DNA of 33,679 bases from Fidelibacterota bacterium (GTDB taxonomy: Bacteria > Fidelibacterota > Marinisomatia > Marinisomatales > S15-B10): contig SCKS01000003.1 in assembly GCA_004124465.1 (NCBI GenBank), forward strand, positions 1 through 33,679. Direction: 5' to 3'. The notes beneath the pieces were generated by a model. That model was not told where the DNA came from, ran no database searches, and was given only the letters and a program-made list of their open reading frames with translations. This document shows, in pieces, positions 16,130 to 25,487 of this stretch (within the stretch, counting starts at the first letter, position 1; each line of letters starts with the position of its first letter). A program made the translations under genes and the position numbers.

Positions 16130-16729
16130 TTAGCTCAATCTGTCAGCAACAAAGTCCCAGTTGATCAGGTTGTTTAGCACAGCCTTCACATGGTCTGCCC
16201 TTAGATTCTGGTAATCAAGATAATAGGCGTGTTCCCATACATCAACTCCCATGAGGGCATGTTTCCCATGGGCAAGGGGATTTTCTGCATTGGGTGTTCC
16301 CATAATAGCTAAACCGCCGTCCTCTTCAACGAGCCAGCACCAGCCACTGCCGAAGACGCCCACAGCTGCGGTGGTGAACTGATCTTTGAATGAGTCCATG
16401 TCGCCGAAGGCGCCATCTATCATGGAGGCCAGTCGTCCTGTCGGTTCATCAGCTCCGCCGGGTTGCATCTGGTTCCAGTAAAGAATATGGTTCCATGCCT
16501 GGCCTGCGTTGTTGAAAACCTTTTGTGTGTCGGCATTACCGAAACTGCCTTTCACCACATTTTCAAGCTCCATGTCGGCAAAATCCGTCCCTTCCGAAAG
16601 GGTGTTTAGCATATTGAAATATGCTGCATGATGTTTACCATAGTGGAGACCCACCGTTTGGGCAGATATAGTGGGTGCAAGGGCATTTTCATCAAAAGGT
16701 AATTCAGGGAGAGAGAAAGGTTGGCTCAT
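16130..16729 (-). CDS. sodB: Iron-type (or cambialistic) superoxide dismutase
   Basis: Dismutates superoxide to oxygen and hydrogen peroxide. Metal ligands can be assigned as His29 (first His of HYGKHH), His81 (WNHIL), Asp163 and His167 (DVWEHAYY). Gln77 in NNAGQAWNH sits at the position used by iron enzymes (the NAAQVWNH motif), and GTPNAENPL lacks the Gln used by manganese enzymes, so iron or dual metal use is likely. It is 199 residues from the ATG at 16729. An upstream in-frame ATG at 16741 overlaps the Shine-Dalgarno GGAGG and is therefore rejected. No signal peptide, so cytoplasmic. It is the last gene of the minus-strand group. Confidence 0.96.
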   Translation of the reverse strand: MSQPFSLPELPFDENALAPTISAQTVGLHYGKHHAAYFNMLNTLSEGTDFADMELENVVKGSFGNADTQKVFNNAGQAWNHILYWNQMQPGGADEPTGRLASMIDGAFGDMDSFKDQFTTAAVGVFGSGWCWLVEEDGGLAIMGTPNAENPLAHGKHALMGVDVWEHAYYLDYQNLRADHVKAVLNNLINWDFVADRLS

Positions 16730-16734
16730 AATTG

Positions 16735-16739
16735 CCTCC
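16735..16739 (-). promoter_or_regulatory. sodB: Shine-Dalgarno of the superoxide dismutase gene
   Basis: Reading the minus strand, GGAGG lies five bases before the ATG at 16729. It overlaps the earlier ATG (as ATGGAGG), which decides the start in favour of the second ATG. Confidence 0.75.
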
Positions 16740-16752
16740 ATCTATTTTCAGT

Positions 16753-16780
16753 TTAGTATAAATTAAAATAAGAGTCTCAA
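16753..16780 (-). promoter_or_regulatory. Candidate promoter for superoxide dismutase
   Basis: On the minus strand TTGAGA (16775-16780) and TACTAA (16753-16758) are spaced by 16 bases in an A+T-rich gap of 123 bases upstream of the start. By-eye match only. Confidence 0.35.
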
Positions 16781-16852
16781 CACGCTACAAATTTACACCA
16801 TGGAAAATAGAGAGTAAACGCAAAAGGAACATTCAGGATGAAATGTTGACTC

Positions 16853-19800
16853 TTATTGGCAAAAACTGTCTTGGAGCACATCATTCATGGTGCTTACCAA
16901 AAGTTCTGCGTTGCTTTGGGTAAAGACCATGGGCGGCCTGATCTTCAGAACGTTGTGTCTTATGCCGTCAGTTGAGATGAGAATTCCTCGCTCCTTCATC
17001 CGTTCTGCCACGTAACTGGCATGCTTTGGCGCTGGTTCCATGGAATCGCGGATCTTTACCAATTCAACCCCTATAAAAAAGCCGCTTCCCCGAACGTCTC
17101 CAATGATAGGAAATTTCTCTTGAAGGGATTTGAGACGGGCAATTAGAAATTTTCCAACTAAAGCAGCATTTTCTTGAAGTTTTTCTTTATACAAAACATC
17201 CAAGACTGCCAGTGCGGCAGCACAAGAAACTGGGTTGCCGCCGTAAGTGTTAAAATATTCCATGCCTGTGTTGAAAGAGGCAGCAATTTCTGGGGTGGTT
17301 ACCACCGCGGCGATGGGGTGGCCGTTACCCATGGGTTTGCCAAGGGTCACAATGTCTGGAACCACCGCTTGGGCTTCAAACCCCCAGAAATGACTACCCA
17401 CCCGACCGAATCCCACCACCACCTCATCGGCAATGCAGACGCCGCCGGCCTTGCGAACATGTTCGTAAGCAGTGGCGAGATAATTTTTGGGTGGAATAAC
17501 CAGTCCACCACTGCTAATCATTGACTCACTAATGAAAGCGGACAACTTTTCACTCTTGTTTTTGATCTTATTCACGGCCTCTTCCACTTTATCTGCATAC
17601 CGTTCTCCCAGATTCGGTTCCTTGTATTTATATTCGCCCCGATAGCCGTCAGGCATGGGAACCATCTCAACATGATTAGCCAATCCTTTACCACCAAGTC
17701 CGTCAAACTTGTAAGGACTAACATCAATAAGTGAAATGAGATGGCCGTGATAGCCCCCTTCTACCGTGATCACATTTTCGCCGCCTGTGTGAGCATGTGC
17801 CATCCGAAGAGCCAAATCGTTGGCTTCGCTGCCGCTGTTCACAAAGAAACATACAGAAAGCGTTTCAGGCATGGTGTCGGTGATTCGTTCAGCCAGTCGG
17901 GTAATATTTTCATGGAGATATCGCGTGTTGGTGTTCAATACAGCAGTCTGTTTCTGAATCGCCTCTACAACTTTGGGATGGGAGTGACCAACGTGAGGTA
18001 CATTGTTCACCCCGTCCAAATATTTTCGTCCTTCGTTATCGTAAAGATACTGCATCCAACCCCGTACGATCTTTAGTGGTGTCTGATAAGAAAGGCTCAG
18101 CATAGGGCCTAAGTGACAATGCCGAGATTCTGAGATTTCTTCCGGCGATTCCTCTCTAGCAACTGCTTTGTCATTTTCAATTGCCAACAGGGGTGAGGGA
18201 TCGGGGGAAATGCTGAGCCAGATGTTTCGCTCGGATGGTTTGGCTACACCGGGAAAATTGCCAGAATAATTCAAACAGTTTGTCATCACCTGAAAATGAA
18301 GGTGAGGTGACCAGCCACCGTTTTCGCTTTCATTTCCGATTTGTCCAATCTTACTACCCGCCGAAACGGTATCGTCTTCGTTCAAAGACATTAGAACATC
18401 CCGACTCAGATGGCCGTAAAGGGTGAAGAAGTGAACTGTCTCCTCAGGAGAATGTTTCAGAATTACCGTGGGACCGTAGTCCAGATTCCTCTCATTGTCT
18501 TTCACAGAATGAACTACACCTTCCAAGGGAGAAAAGACCGAGGACCCTGCTTGTAGAAAGATATCGATCCCCAAGTGAATGGTCCTCCATTCCTCACCGT
18601 TGTTACCAACGGTGCGGAACTGATCAAAAGTGTAGATCATTCGGGGTTCATCATATCTGCCCAGTGCGGGTGTACCGATGATTTCAGTCAAAGCTTCCAT
18701 GTTTTTCCAGACACCGTTCGTCAGGTCCAGGCTACCGATGGAGAGATCAACCGCTCTTACTTTGCTAGTATTAAGATCGAGGTTAACTACTTTTGAAAAC
18801 TGACCCTTATGTTCATTCATCCATTGAACGAGGTGAGTAGTAGAAGGCGACGGCTCTAACCCGCAGGCGTGCCTGAAGGAGAAATGGGCAAACTCCGGTG
18901 ATATTTTCTTAAGCATTCCAAGCAGCTGCCACGCCGATGCTTCACTGACAGAGAGGTAATCATTCTCCGGCTCCAGTGATTTTTGGTGAGCCGCGATAGT
19001 TACTGTCATGCAAGATCTCAAACAGGAAAGGGCAAACAAGACTGATATCTCCTCCTCAGTTAAGGGAAAGGTTTTATGGTAGGAACAGATAATTTCCTTG
19101 GCGGTGGCCAAGGGATCTGGCTTGTTCAACATTGCGTAAGAGCATGCTACTGCTGGTTCAGCGGCCAGCCAGGAGTGGACGGAATCGCCTACATCGATGG
19201 CACCAACAATCGCACCTTCGCCGTTTGCATCGGATTTGACCAGTATGTTATGATCATTGGCATCGTTGTAAATGACACCTGTCCGGAGGTCATTTTGAAC
19301 GGGGAGCAGGGCATTTTCAATAATACTGAGGAAATGGTGAACAATATCTTCCCGCTTACTGTCATTGATTTCATCAATATGTTCACGGATAAGACCGATG
19401 CCGTTTTTCATATCCCAGAACAGTTTCCGGTCCATGGCTGGATGGGTGAAGTCAGAAAACGACCGGGTCACTTTGCCGAGGAATTGACCGAGTTGACCCA
19501 TAAGATAGGGTGAATGGGGGTAATAATCGGCCAGAAAAATGCCGTCCACAAAGGTGAGAAGTCTGACCCTTATTTCATCATCATCGCTGTTATGTGTATA
19601 GCCAATTAGGGCACCATTTTGGTCAGGTAGGGGCAGCGGCCATTGCCACTGGCTGTTGTTGGAAGAGAGATGAGTGAGTAACTGGTTCTGAAAATCGATC
19701 ACATCATCACTGTCGGCGTGATTACATACTTTCAGAACATATTTCTCATTTCTATTATTAGTGATAAGAAAGTTTCTGTCCCTTTCGCCGGCAAGTTCCA

Positions 19801-19891
19801 AGACCTCCCCTTTAATTCCGAAAACAATATCTGCGGCTCGGTTGGCATCTTCAACGGAAAAGGTGGGGCGGGGATGACGATCGATCTTCAT
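16853..19891 (-). CDS. Three-domain fusion: APH-like kinase, M23 metallopeptidase, class III PLP aminotransferase/phospho-lyase
   Basis: A 1012-residue cytoplasmic-looking protein without a signal peptide. Residues about 1-340 form an aminoglycoside-phosphotransferase-like kinase with catalytic loop YNDANDHN (Asp210, Asn215) and metal Asp233. Residues about 400-570 form an M23/LytM-type domain with zinc-site residues His439, Asp443 (HLGID) and His530/His532 (HLHF), plus YGH at 492-494. Residues about 590-1012 are a class III aminotransferase with NSGSEAND (685-692), PLP-ring Asp822 (DEVVVGFGR) and PLP Lys852 (LGKPMGNG). All three active sites look intact. The kinase plus class III PLP pairing parallels hydroxylysine kinase and the phosphohydroxylysine or phosphoethanolamine phospho-lyases, so a phosphorylate-then-eliminate route for an amino alcohol is a reasonable inference. 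The job of the M23 domain is unclear. The start has no evident Shine-Dalgarno. Confidence 0.92.
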   Translation of the reverse strand: MKIDRHPRPTFSVEDANRAADIVFGIKGEVLELAGERDRNFLITNNRNEKYVLKVCNHADSDDVIDFQNQLLTHLSSNNSQWQWPLPLPDQNGALIGYTHNSDDDEIRVRLLTFVDGIFLADYYPHSPYLMGQLGQFLGKVTRSFSDFTHPAMDRKLFWDMKNGIGLIREHIDEINDSKREDIVHHFLSIIENALLPVQNDLRTGVIYNDANDHNILVKSDANGEGAIVGAIDVGDSVHSWLAAEPAVACSYAMLNKPDPLATAKEIICSYHKTFPLTEEEISVLFALSCLRSCMTVTIAAHQKSLEPENDYLSVSEASAWQLLGMLKKISPEFAHFSFRHACGLEPSPSTTHLVQWMNEHKGQFSKVVNLDLNTSKVRAVDLSIGSLDLTNGVWKNMEALTEIIGTPALGRYDEPRMIYTFDQFRTVGNNGEEWRTIHLGIDIFLQAGSSVFSPLEGVVHSVKDNERNLDYGPTVILKHSPEETVHFFTLYGHLSRDVLMSLNEDDTVSAGSKIGQIGNESENGGWSPHLHFQVMTNCLNYSGNFPGVAKPSERNIWLSISPDPSPLLAIENDKAVAREESPEEISESRHCHLGPMLSLSYQTPLKIVRGWMQYLYDNEGRKYLDGVNNVPHVGHSHPKVVEAIQKQTAVLNTNTRYLHENITRLAERITDTMPETLSVCFFVNSGSEANDLALRMAHAHTGGENVITVEGGYHGHLISLIDVSPYKFDGLGGKGLANHVEMVPMPDGYRGEYKYKEPNLGERYADKVEEAVNKIKNKSEKLSAFISESMISSGGLVIPPKNYLATAYEHVRKAGGVCIADEVVVGFGRVGSHFWGFEAQAVVPDIVTLGKPMGNGHPIAAVVTTPEIAASFNTGMEYFNTYGGNPVSCAAALAVLDVLYKEKLQENAALVGKFLIARLKSLQEKFPIIGDVRGSGFFIGVELVKIRDSMEPAPKHASYVAERMKERGILISTDGIRHNVLKIRPPMVFTQSNAELLVSTMNDVLQDSFCQ

Positions 19892-19960
19892 GAACTATTC
19901 AATTTATTGACAAAACCGGACAGCTGAAAAAATGCGACTGCCTTACGACATTCTGACTGA

Positions 19961-20953
19961 CTACCTCACACCGTAATTGTGCTCTGTTGCCTCTTCGTTT
20001 CGGTCAGTTGCAGGAGGTGGTTTAGGCGAAAGGGCTGATATCTCGGCTCGGAGTTCATCGGTCATTTCAATTTCTACAGATTGAAGAGACGATTCCAGCT
20101 GTTGGACATTTCTGCCACCAATGATGGGTGCTGTGATGGCTTTGTGAGCACCGACCCAAGCCACCGCCAAAGAAACAGGCGAGACACCCTGTTTATGAGC
20201 GAAGTCAGCGAAAGCCTCAGCCACACTGTACAGTTGGGGATCACCATAGCGCTCCTCATACATTTTATTCTCCAGCAGACGCCCTTCACTGGGTTTTTGA
20301 CTTTTGGTGTATTTTCCAGTCAATAGACCACCACCCAGTGGAGAATAGCTGATGACGCTTACATTTTCAGAATGAGCCATGGGGAGCATTTCCACTTCCG
20401 CTTGCCGTTTCACAAGATTATACATGGGTTGAATGCACTCGAATCTGTTCCAACCATGTCTGGCTGAAATTCCTAACGCCTTGGCCACTTGCCAGGCAGC
20501 AAAATTGCTGGCACCCAGATAAAGCAATTTTCCTGCCTGAACCAGATCATCCAGTGCCCGGAGAGTTTCTTCCAGTGGAGTGAGATCATCGAAACGGTGT
20601 ATGAAATAAATATCGATGTAGTCGGTGCCAAGACGGTTGAGGCTAGCTTCCACAGCGGCCTTCATATGTTTTCGTGTGGCGCCTCGTGCATTCACATGTT
20701 CACCGGTGGGAAAATAGACTTTACTCGTAATGACCACTTCTTCCCGACAGTCGGCAATAAGTTTACCTAGAATTTCCTCTGAGCGTCCTTTTTCGTAGAC
20801 GTTAGCACAGTCGAAAAAATTGATTCCTGCGTCCCGACTCTGGTTGAACATTTTGGCCGATTCTTTTTCATCGGCGGGACCGCCAAAAGTCATTGTACCC
20901 AGACATAGCTGAGACACTTCAATACCAGTGTTACCTAACAATCTGTATTCCAT
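19961..20953 (-). CDS. Aldo/keto reductase
   Basis: A NADPH-dependent oxidoreductase of the (beta/alpha)8 AKR superfamily. The catalytic tetrad can be assigned as Asp48, Tyr53 (DCANVYEKG), Lys78 (TSKV) and His119 (YFIHRFDD). The length of 330 residues and the N-terminus MEYRLLGNTGIEVS are typical of the potassium-channel-beta/YghZ-like group. It is divergent from polA and lies 69 bases upstream of the fusion protein gene on the same strand, so the two may be co-transcribed. If the fusion protein releases an aldehyde, this reductase could remove it, which is an inference only. An AAAGGA sequence lies about eleven bases before the ATG. Confidence 0.93.
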   Translation of the reverse strand: MEYRLLGNTGIEVSQLCLGTMTFGGPADEKESAKMFNQSRDAGINFFDCANVYEKGRSEEILGKLIADCREEVVITSKVYFPTGEHVNARGATRKHMKAAVEASLNRLGTDYIDIYFIHRFDDLTPLEETLRALDDLVQAGKLLYLGASNFAAWQVAKALGISARHGWNRFECIQPMYNLVKRQAEVEMLPMAHSENVSVISYSPLGGGLLTGKYTKSQKPSEGRLLENKMYEERYGDPQLYSVAEAFADFAHKQGVSPVSLAVAWVGAHKAITAPIIGGRNVQQLESSLQSVEIEMTDELRAEISALSPKPPPATDRNEEATEHNYGVR

Positions 20954-21078
20954 CAGTTTGTTTGTCCTTTTTGAAAAAGTGAAAGATGGAGATATTAAGC
21001 GATGTGACAGGTGTTAGGCTACTGATTAATTGACATTCGGGATTTTCCTAGAATTCAATTGATGCCTGCCGCCCGCCC
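20954..21078. promoter_or_regulatory. Divergent intergenic region between the aldo/keto reductase gene and polA
   Basis: This 125-base gap must hold promoters for both directions. A perfect TTGACA occurs at 21030-21035 on the plus strand, 43 bases before the polA start, but no convincing -10 element follows at the right spacing. No gene or hairpin is visible. Confidence 0.4.
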
Positions 21079-23811
21079 GTGATAACTTATCCCGTGCCCT
21101 CGTCCAGAAAGAAGCGGCTCTTCCTCATAGATGGTTATGCCATGGTTTATCGGGCTCATTTTGCCATGATTAGAAGCCCTCTAATCACTTCCGATGGACG
21201 ACACACCAGCGCTCTTTTTGGGTTCATTAACTCTCTGTTTAAACTGTTGAGAGATGAATCTCCAGATTACCTTGCAGCCGTCTTCGATGGCAAAGAGAAA
21301 ACATTTCGTCATAAGATGTATCCGGAATACAAAGCTACCCGGGAAAAGATGCCGGATGAACTTCGAGAACAACTCCCCTATATGTGGAAATTGATTGAAG
21401 CCATGAATATTCCCCGACTGGAGATGGCAGGTTATGAAGCTGATGACATTATCGGCACGCTGGCGATGAAGGCACGAGCTGCGGGTTTGGAGTGCCGTAT
21501 CATTAGTGGCGACAAAGATTTTATGCAGCTTATCACTGATCAGATTCTTATGCATGCACCTGGTAAGAGTGGCGAGTCAATTATCTATGGTCCTTTGGAG
21601 GTGGAAGAGAAGTGGGGTGTGCCGCCGGAACGAATTATAGATCTGCTAGGACTCATGGGAGACAGTTCTGATAATGTACCTGGCGTCCAGGGAGTGGGTC
21701 AGAAAACAGCTGTGAAACTTTTACAGGAGTATGGCTCTTTCGAAAATATCCTTAAACATGCTGGAGAAGTGAAGAATAAACGTGTTCGGGAAGGGTTGAC
21801 GCAAGGCGTAGATGATGCGCACCTGTCGCGAGAACTTGTCACCATAAAAACGGATCTTGATCTGCCCATCGAAGTGGAAGAGATGGAATTGGGGCGGTTC
21901 GATTTTGAGACTATGGATCAGCTATTTCAGGAGCTGGAGTTTTTCCGACTTCAAAGTCAGCTGGATGCCTTCAGGGGTGAAGAGAATATCAAGATGGTGG
22001 AAGAGGTTGAGAAAGATTTTGTCACAGTGGAAAGTTCGAAGGAACTTAAAACTTTGGTCAAAACACTTAAAGGTGCCGAGCTGATTTCCTTTGATGTGGA
22101 ATCCACCAGCACCGATCCCATGCGTGCCGAGATAGTCGGTTTTAGTTTTGCTGTTAAGCCTGATGCCGGTTGGTATCTGCCTGTTTTATTTCCTGAAAAA
22201 GAAAAACCACTTTTTGGTGGTAATGACGACCTGTTAACTGTGTTGGCCGAACTAAAGCCCATCCTTGAAGATAAATCTCTTAGTAAGTGCGGTCAAAATA
22301 TTAAGTATGATATGCTGATTATGAAGCGTCATGGCATCGAGGTTAAGGGGGTGCAATTTGACACCATGATTGCAGCTCACCTCATCCGCCCAGAAGCCCA
22401 TTCCTACAAGCTGGATTACCTTAGCCAGGAACACTTGCGTTACACCATGCAGCCCATCACAGAGCTTATCGGTTCAGGCAAAGGTCAGAAAAGGATGGAT
22501 GAAGTTTCTTTGGAAGATATTTCTTTCTATGCTGCTGAAGATGCCGATGTCTGTCTTCAGCTGGTTCCAATTTTTAAGGAAAAATTGGAAGAGGTGTCGC
22601 TTGGAAAGATTTACACTGATGTTGAAGCACCTCTTTTGCCGACGCTGGTTAATATGGAGTATCACGGCGTATATGTGGATCAGAAAATAATGTGGGAGAT
22701 GTCTCAATGGATGGAGGGACAGCTGGACAGTTTTTCAACCGAGATATACAATCTTGCGGGGACTGAATTCAACATCAACTCCCCTCAACAGTTAGCCACG
22801 GTTTTGTTTGATGACCTGGCTCTTCCCCAAGTTCGAAAAAGGTCTACAGATGTAAATGTTTTGGAGTCACTCAGAACTCAGCACCCTCTTCCAGAAAAAA
22901 TTCTAGATTACCGGAAGTTCCAGAAATTGAAATCTACCTATGTAGATGCCATACCAGAAATGATTCACCCTGAGACTGGACGCATCCACTCGTCATTTAA
23001 CCAGACCGTCGCTGCAACTGGCCGTCTTTCGAGCAGCAATCCCAACTTCCAGAATATTCCTATCCGAACTGAAGAAGGTCGGGAAATAAGGAAAGCATTT
23101 CGCCCTCAAGAGAAAGGTTGGACACTTTTTTCAGCTGACTATTCACAGATAGAGCTCCGCGTTATGGCACATCTCAGTGGAGATGAGATGCTACGCGCTG
23201 CTTTTGAAGATGGTGAAGACATCCATGCGCACACTGCCGCAAATATTTACGGTGTTCCTGTGGATGGTGTTTTACCTGAGATGCGGCGCACTGCCAAGAT
23301 AGTCAACTTTGGCGTTATGTATGGTGCCGGTCCCTTCCGACTTTCCCAGGAACTGGGAATACCCATGAATGAGTCAAAAAAGATTATCGATTCATATTTT
23401 GAGCGGTATGTTGGTATTAAACGGTTTATTGATGAGATATTGGTGTTTGCTAGAAAAGAGAAGTATGTTAAGACTATGCTGGGACGGCGACGTTACTGTC
23501 ATGATATTTTAGACAGTAACCAACGGGTTCGAAGTGCAGTTGAACGAGCAACCGTTAACATGCCTATTCAGGGGACTGCCGCCGAAATGATTAAATTGGC
23601 TATGATCAATATTGACGGTAAGCTCCGTGAACAAAATTTTAAAACAAAGATGATCCTTCAGATTCATGATGAACTTCTGTTTGAAGTGCCTGATGAAGAG
23701 ATAGATGATGTTAAGGATCTAGTGTTGTCAGAAATGGAAAATGCTTTACCGTTAGATGTGCCGGTGGTGGTAGAATGGGGCGTCGGTGAATCTTGGTATC
23801 ATGCACACTGA
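21079..23811 (+). CDS. polA: DNA polymerase I
   Basis: A full three-domain repair and Okazaki-fragment-processing polymerase of 910 residues. The N-terminal 5'-3' exonuclease (about 1-300) shows LIDGYAMVYRAH, AGYEADDIIGT, SGDKDFMQL and GDSSDNVPGVQGVG. The central 3'-5' proofreading domain keeps its acidic residues (FDVES with Asp339 and Glu341, and YAAEDAD), so proofreading looks active. The Klenow polymerase core has motif A DYSQIELR (Asp687), motif B RRTAKIVNFGVMYG, and motif C QIHDE (Asp864). The start is GTG at 21079, without a clear Shine-Dalgarno. An in-frame GTG at 21094 is an alternative. It leads a long run of same-strand genes. Confidence 0.98.
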   Translation: MITYPVPSSRKKRLFLIDGYAMVYRAHFAMIRSPLITSDGRHTSALFGFINSLFKLLRDESPDYLAAVFDGKEKTFRHKMYPEYKATREKMPDELREQLPYMWKLIEAMNIPRLEMAGYEADDIIGTLAMKARAAGLECRIISGDKDFMQLITDQILMHAPGKSGESIIYGPLEVEEKWGVPPERIIDLLGLMGDSSDNVPGVQGVGQKTAVKLLQEYGSFENILKHAGEVKNKRVREGLTQGVDDAHLSRELVTIKTDLDLPIEVEEMELGRFDFETMDQLFQELEFFRLQSQLDAFRGEENIKMVEEVEKDFVTVESSKELKTLVKTLKGAELISFDVESTSTDPMRAEIVGFSFAVKPDAGWYLPVLFPEKEKPLFGGNDDLLTVLAELKPILEDKSLSKCGQNIKYDMLIMKRHGIEVKGVQFDTMIAAHLIRPEAHSYKLDYLSQEHLRYTMQPITELIGSGKGQKRMDEVSLEDISFYAAEDADVCLQLVPIFKEKLEEVSLGKIYTDVEAPLLPTLVNMEYHGVYVDQKIMWEMSQWMEGQLDSFSTEIYNLAGTEFNINSPQQLATVLFDDLALPQVRKRSTDVNVLESLRTQHPLPEKILDYRKFQKLKSTYVDAIPEMIHPETGRIHSSFNQTVAATGRLSSSNPNFQNIPIRTEEGREIRKAFRPQEKGWTLFSADYSQIELRVMAHLSGDEMLRAAFEDGEDIHAHTAANIYGVPVDGVLPEMRRTAKIVNFGVMYGAGPFRLSQELGIPMNESKKIIDSYFERYVGIKRFIDEILVFARKEKYVKTMLGRRRYCHDILDSNQRVRSAVERATVNMPIQGTAAEMIKLAMINIDGKLREQNFKTKMILQIHDELLFEVPDEEIDDVKDLVLSEMENALPLDVPVVVEWGVGESWYHAH
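23492..23520. repeat. Perfect nine-base inverted repeat inside polA
   Basis: GTTACTGTC at 23492-23500 is exactly complementary to GACAGTAAC at 23512-23520, with an 11-base A+T-rich loop. It lies within the coding sequence near motif B and may be chance. Confidence 0.4.
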
Positions 23812-23814
23812 GTT

Positions 23815-24738
23815 ATGGAAGCCTCTGTATCTCTAAAAAAAGTCGGTAAGGTTCTAAACGGTCGGTCCGTTCTTGCGGGTCTTTCTTTTGGTATCGAACG
23901 TGGTTCTATCATGGCTGTGGTGGGTCCAAACGACTCTGGTAAGAGTGCTCTGTTGAAAACCATTGCCGGTTTCTCCAAACCTGAGTACGGTTCTGTGTTC
24001 ATTGATGGGAAAGATGTGCAGCTTCGAAGGATTGAAACGGCCAGCGTAGTGGGGTATATGCCGCAACGGGCCAACTTCGATTCCCAACTTACCATTTTCG
24101 AAAATTTACAATTTCACGGCCGGCTGTACCTCATGGCCCCTCAATTGTTGAATAGCCGGATCGCTTCTCTATCTGACCGCCTCGGTTTTCGTGAATTCAT
24201 TCATGATTTCCCTCATACACTTTCATCCGGCTATCAGCAGCGAGCACTTCTTGCCAGAACTTTCCTTCCTGATCCCCATGTTCTTCTAATTGAAGAACCA
24301 ACTGCCTCATTGGATCTCCGCGCTCAGTACGAAGTGTGGGATTTTCTACAGGAGATGCGAGGTAGTAAAACAATCATTTATACCACACAGTCCATTCGTG
24401 AAGCTGAGCGTGTACATGACAGATTGGTCATCATGGACCACGGTAAAGTGGCTCTAGATGGTAAACTTGATCGGCTTCTTGAGAATGCTGGTGAACTGTT
24501 CCATTTCCAGATCCACTTCAAAAAGTTGTCTAAAGAGCTTTATGATAACATGAGTAAAGTGACCACTGTAGTCAGTCCATCCCAGGTGGGAGAGGTGTTC
24601 GATTTTTATGCCAGGGAGCGGGAAGTCTTTTTTGACATTATGAAACTGGCTATCCAGGAAGAACTTGTGGACTATGCTGCTGATAAAGTTGGTCTTGAAA
24701 CGCTTATTATGACTTCCACCGAGGAGCCGATCCGTTGA
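23815..24738 (+). CDS. ABC transporter ATP-binding protein with altered switch residue
   Basis: The ATPase subunit of an ABC-2-type exporter together with the next gene. Walker A is GPNDSGKS (37-44), the Q-loop Gln84 lies in YMPQR, the signature is LSSGYQQ (136-142) and Walker B is VLLIEE (156-161), followed by PTASLDL. At the H-loop, where a His normally follows the two threonines, the sequence reads YTTQSIREAE, so Gln192 replaces the switch His. The usual GG or GA in Walker A is Asp-Ser here. About 90 residues after the ATPase core form a C-terminal extension of unknown function. It starts three bases after the polA stop. The substrate is unknown. Confidence 0.88.
   Translation: MEASVSLKKVGKVLNGRSVLAGLSFGIERGSIMAVVGPNDSGKSALLKTIAGFSKPEYGSVFIDGKDVQLRRIETASVVGYMPQRANFDSQLTIFENLQFHGRLYLMAPQLLNSRIASLSDRLGFREFIHDFPHTLSSGYQQRALLARTFLPDPHVLLIEEPTASLDLRAQYEVWDFLQEMRGSKTIIYTTQSIREAERVHDRLVIMDHGKVALDGKLDRLLENAGELFHFQIHFKKLSKELYDNMSKVTTVVSPSQVGEVFDFYAREREVFFDIMKLAIQEELVDYAADKVGLETLIMTSTEEPIR
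24721..24726 (+). promoter_or_regulatory. Shine-Dalgarno supporting the TTG start of the ABC permease gene
   Basis: GAGGAG ends eight bases before the TTG at 24735, which overlaps the upstream stop as TTGA. The alternative ATG at 24747 lies 20 bases from the motif, so the TTG is preferred. Confidence 0.55.
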
Positions 24739-25487
24739 CCCTTTTAATGGCATTTCTGAACCGCCGGTTGGCCCAACTCAGGCACAGATGGATTGGTGAA
24801 CTGTCACTGGCTTTGCTTCTACCCATTGGCATATATATCACTCTCGGTTTTGGATTGTCGGGAGGTATACCAAAGCTGCAAGGTGTCCCTCAGCTCGGTT
24901 GGTTGATTCCGGGAATAGTTCTGATGGTGGCATTTGCTGGTGCTCTGATTGCTCTCTTTAATGATCTTTTTCATAACAGAGGCATCAACGGTTTCTTTTG
25001 TTCAATTTATGCTTCGCCTCACACGCCGACCTCAACTGTTATGAGCCTCATGTTTTCAATGTTGCCTGAGGGAATCATCAGGTCGCTTCTGGCGCTGGGA
25101 ATTCTCCAGACTCTACTCGGCTACGGCTACCCATTTTTTGGACAGCTTCTGTTCCTTTTCCTCATTGCTCTCGCTGTTTTATTGGGTGGCATGGTAGGTT
25201 TAACTCTGGGAATTCTCGCCCGCGATGCCGTTGCAAGCCAGATTGTAATTCTTCTTCTTCTTCTCAGTCTCGGCTTCTGTTCGGAGTGGTTTGTTCCTCT
25301 TAATGTTTTTCCCACAGCGATTCAGCCGTTGCTTCATGTTCTCCCTACCTCCATCCTTGTCAAGATAGGCCGAGATCTGCTGTTGAATCAGGACTCTTCT
25401 CCGGTCCTGATCCTTGTGGTATTAGGAACAATAGCTCTCTGGACTGTCGTCAACAGTTTCCTGTTCCCCCGCATTTCCACTGAATGA
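24735..25487 (+). CDS. ABC-2-type transporter permease
   Basis: A 250-residue inner-membrane protein with about six predicted transmembrane helices. The first is near residues 23-40, and others lie at about 55-75, 100-125, 130-160, 165-190 and 225-243. The layout matches ABC-2 permeases that pair with a separate ATPase, and the ATPase gene is directly upstream with a four-base overlap. The start TTG at 24735 has a GAGGAG eight bases upstream. It ends in an ATGA overlap with the next gene. The exported substrate cannot be deduced. The neighbouring cell-wall genes make an envelope compound plausible. Confidence 0.82.
   Translation: MTLLMAFLNRRLAQLRHRWIGELSLALLLPIGIYITLGFGLSGGIPKLQGVPQLGWLIPGIVLMVAFAGALIALFNDLFHNRGINGFFCSIYASPHTPTSTVMSLMFSMLPEGIIRSLLALGILQTLLGYGYPFFGQLLFLFLIALAVLLGGMVGLTLGILARDAVASQIVILLLLLSLGFCSEWFVPLNVFPTAIQPLLHVLPTSILVKIGRDLLLNQDSSPVLILVVLGTIALWTVVNSFLFPRISTE

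Noticed and set aside
18870-19891. Reading the APH-like domain as aminoglycoside resistance
   Set aside because: It is fused to an M23 and a class III PLP domain. The APH fold is shared by many small-molecule kinases, including hydroxylysine and choline kinases.
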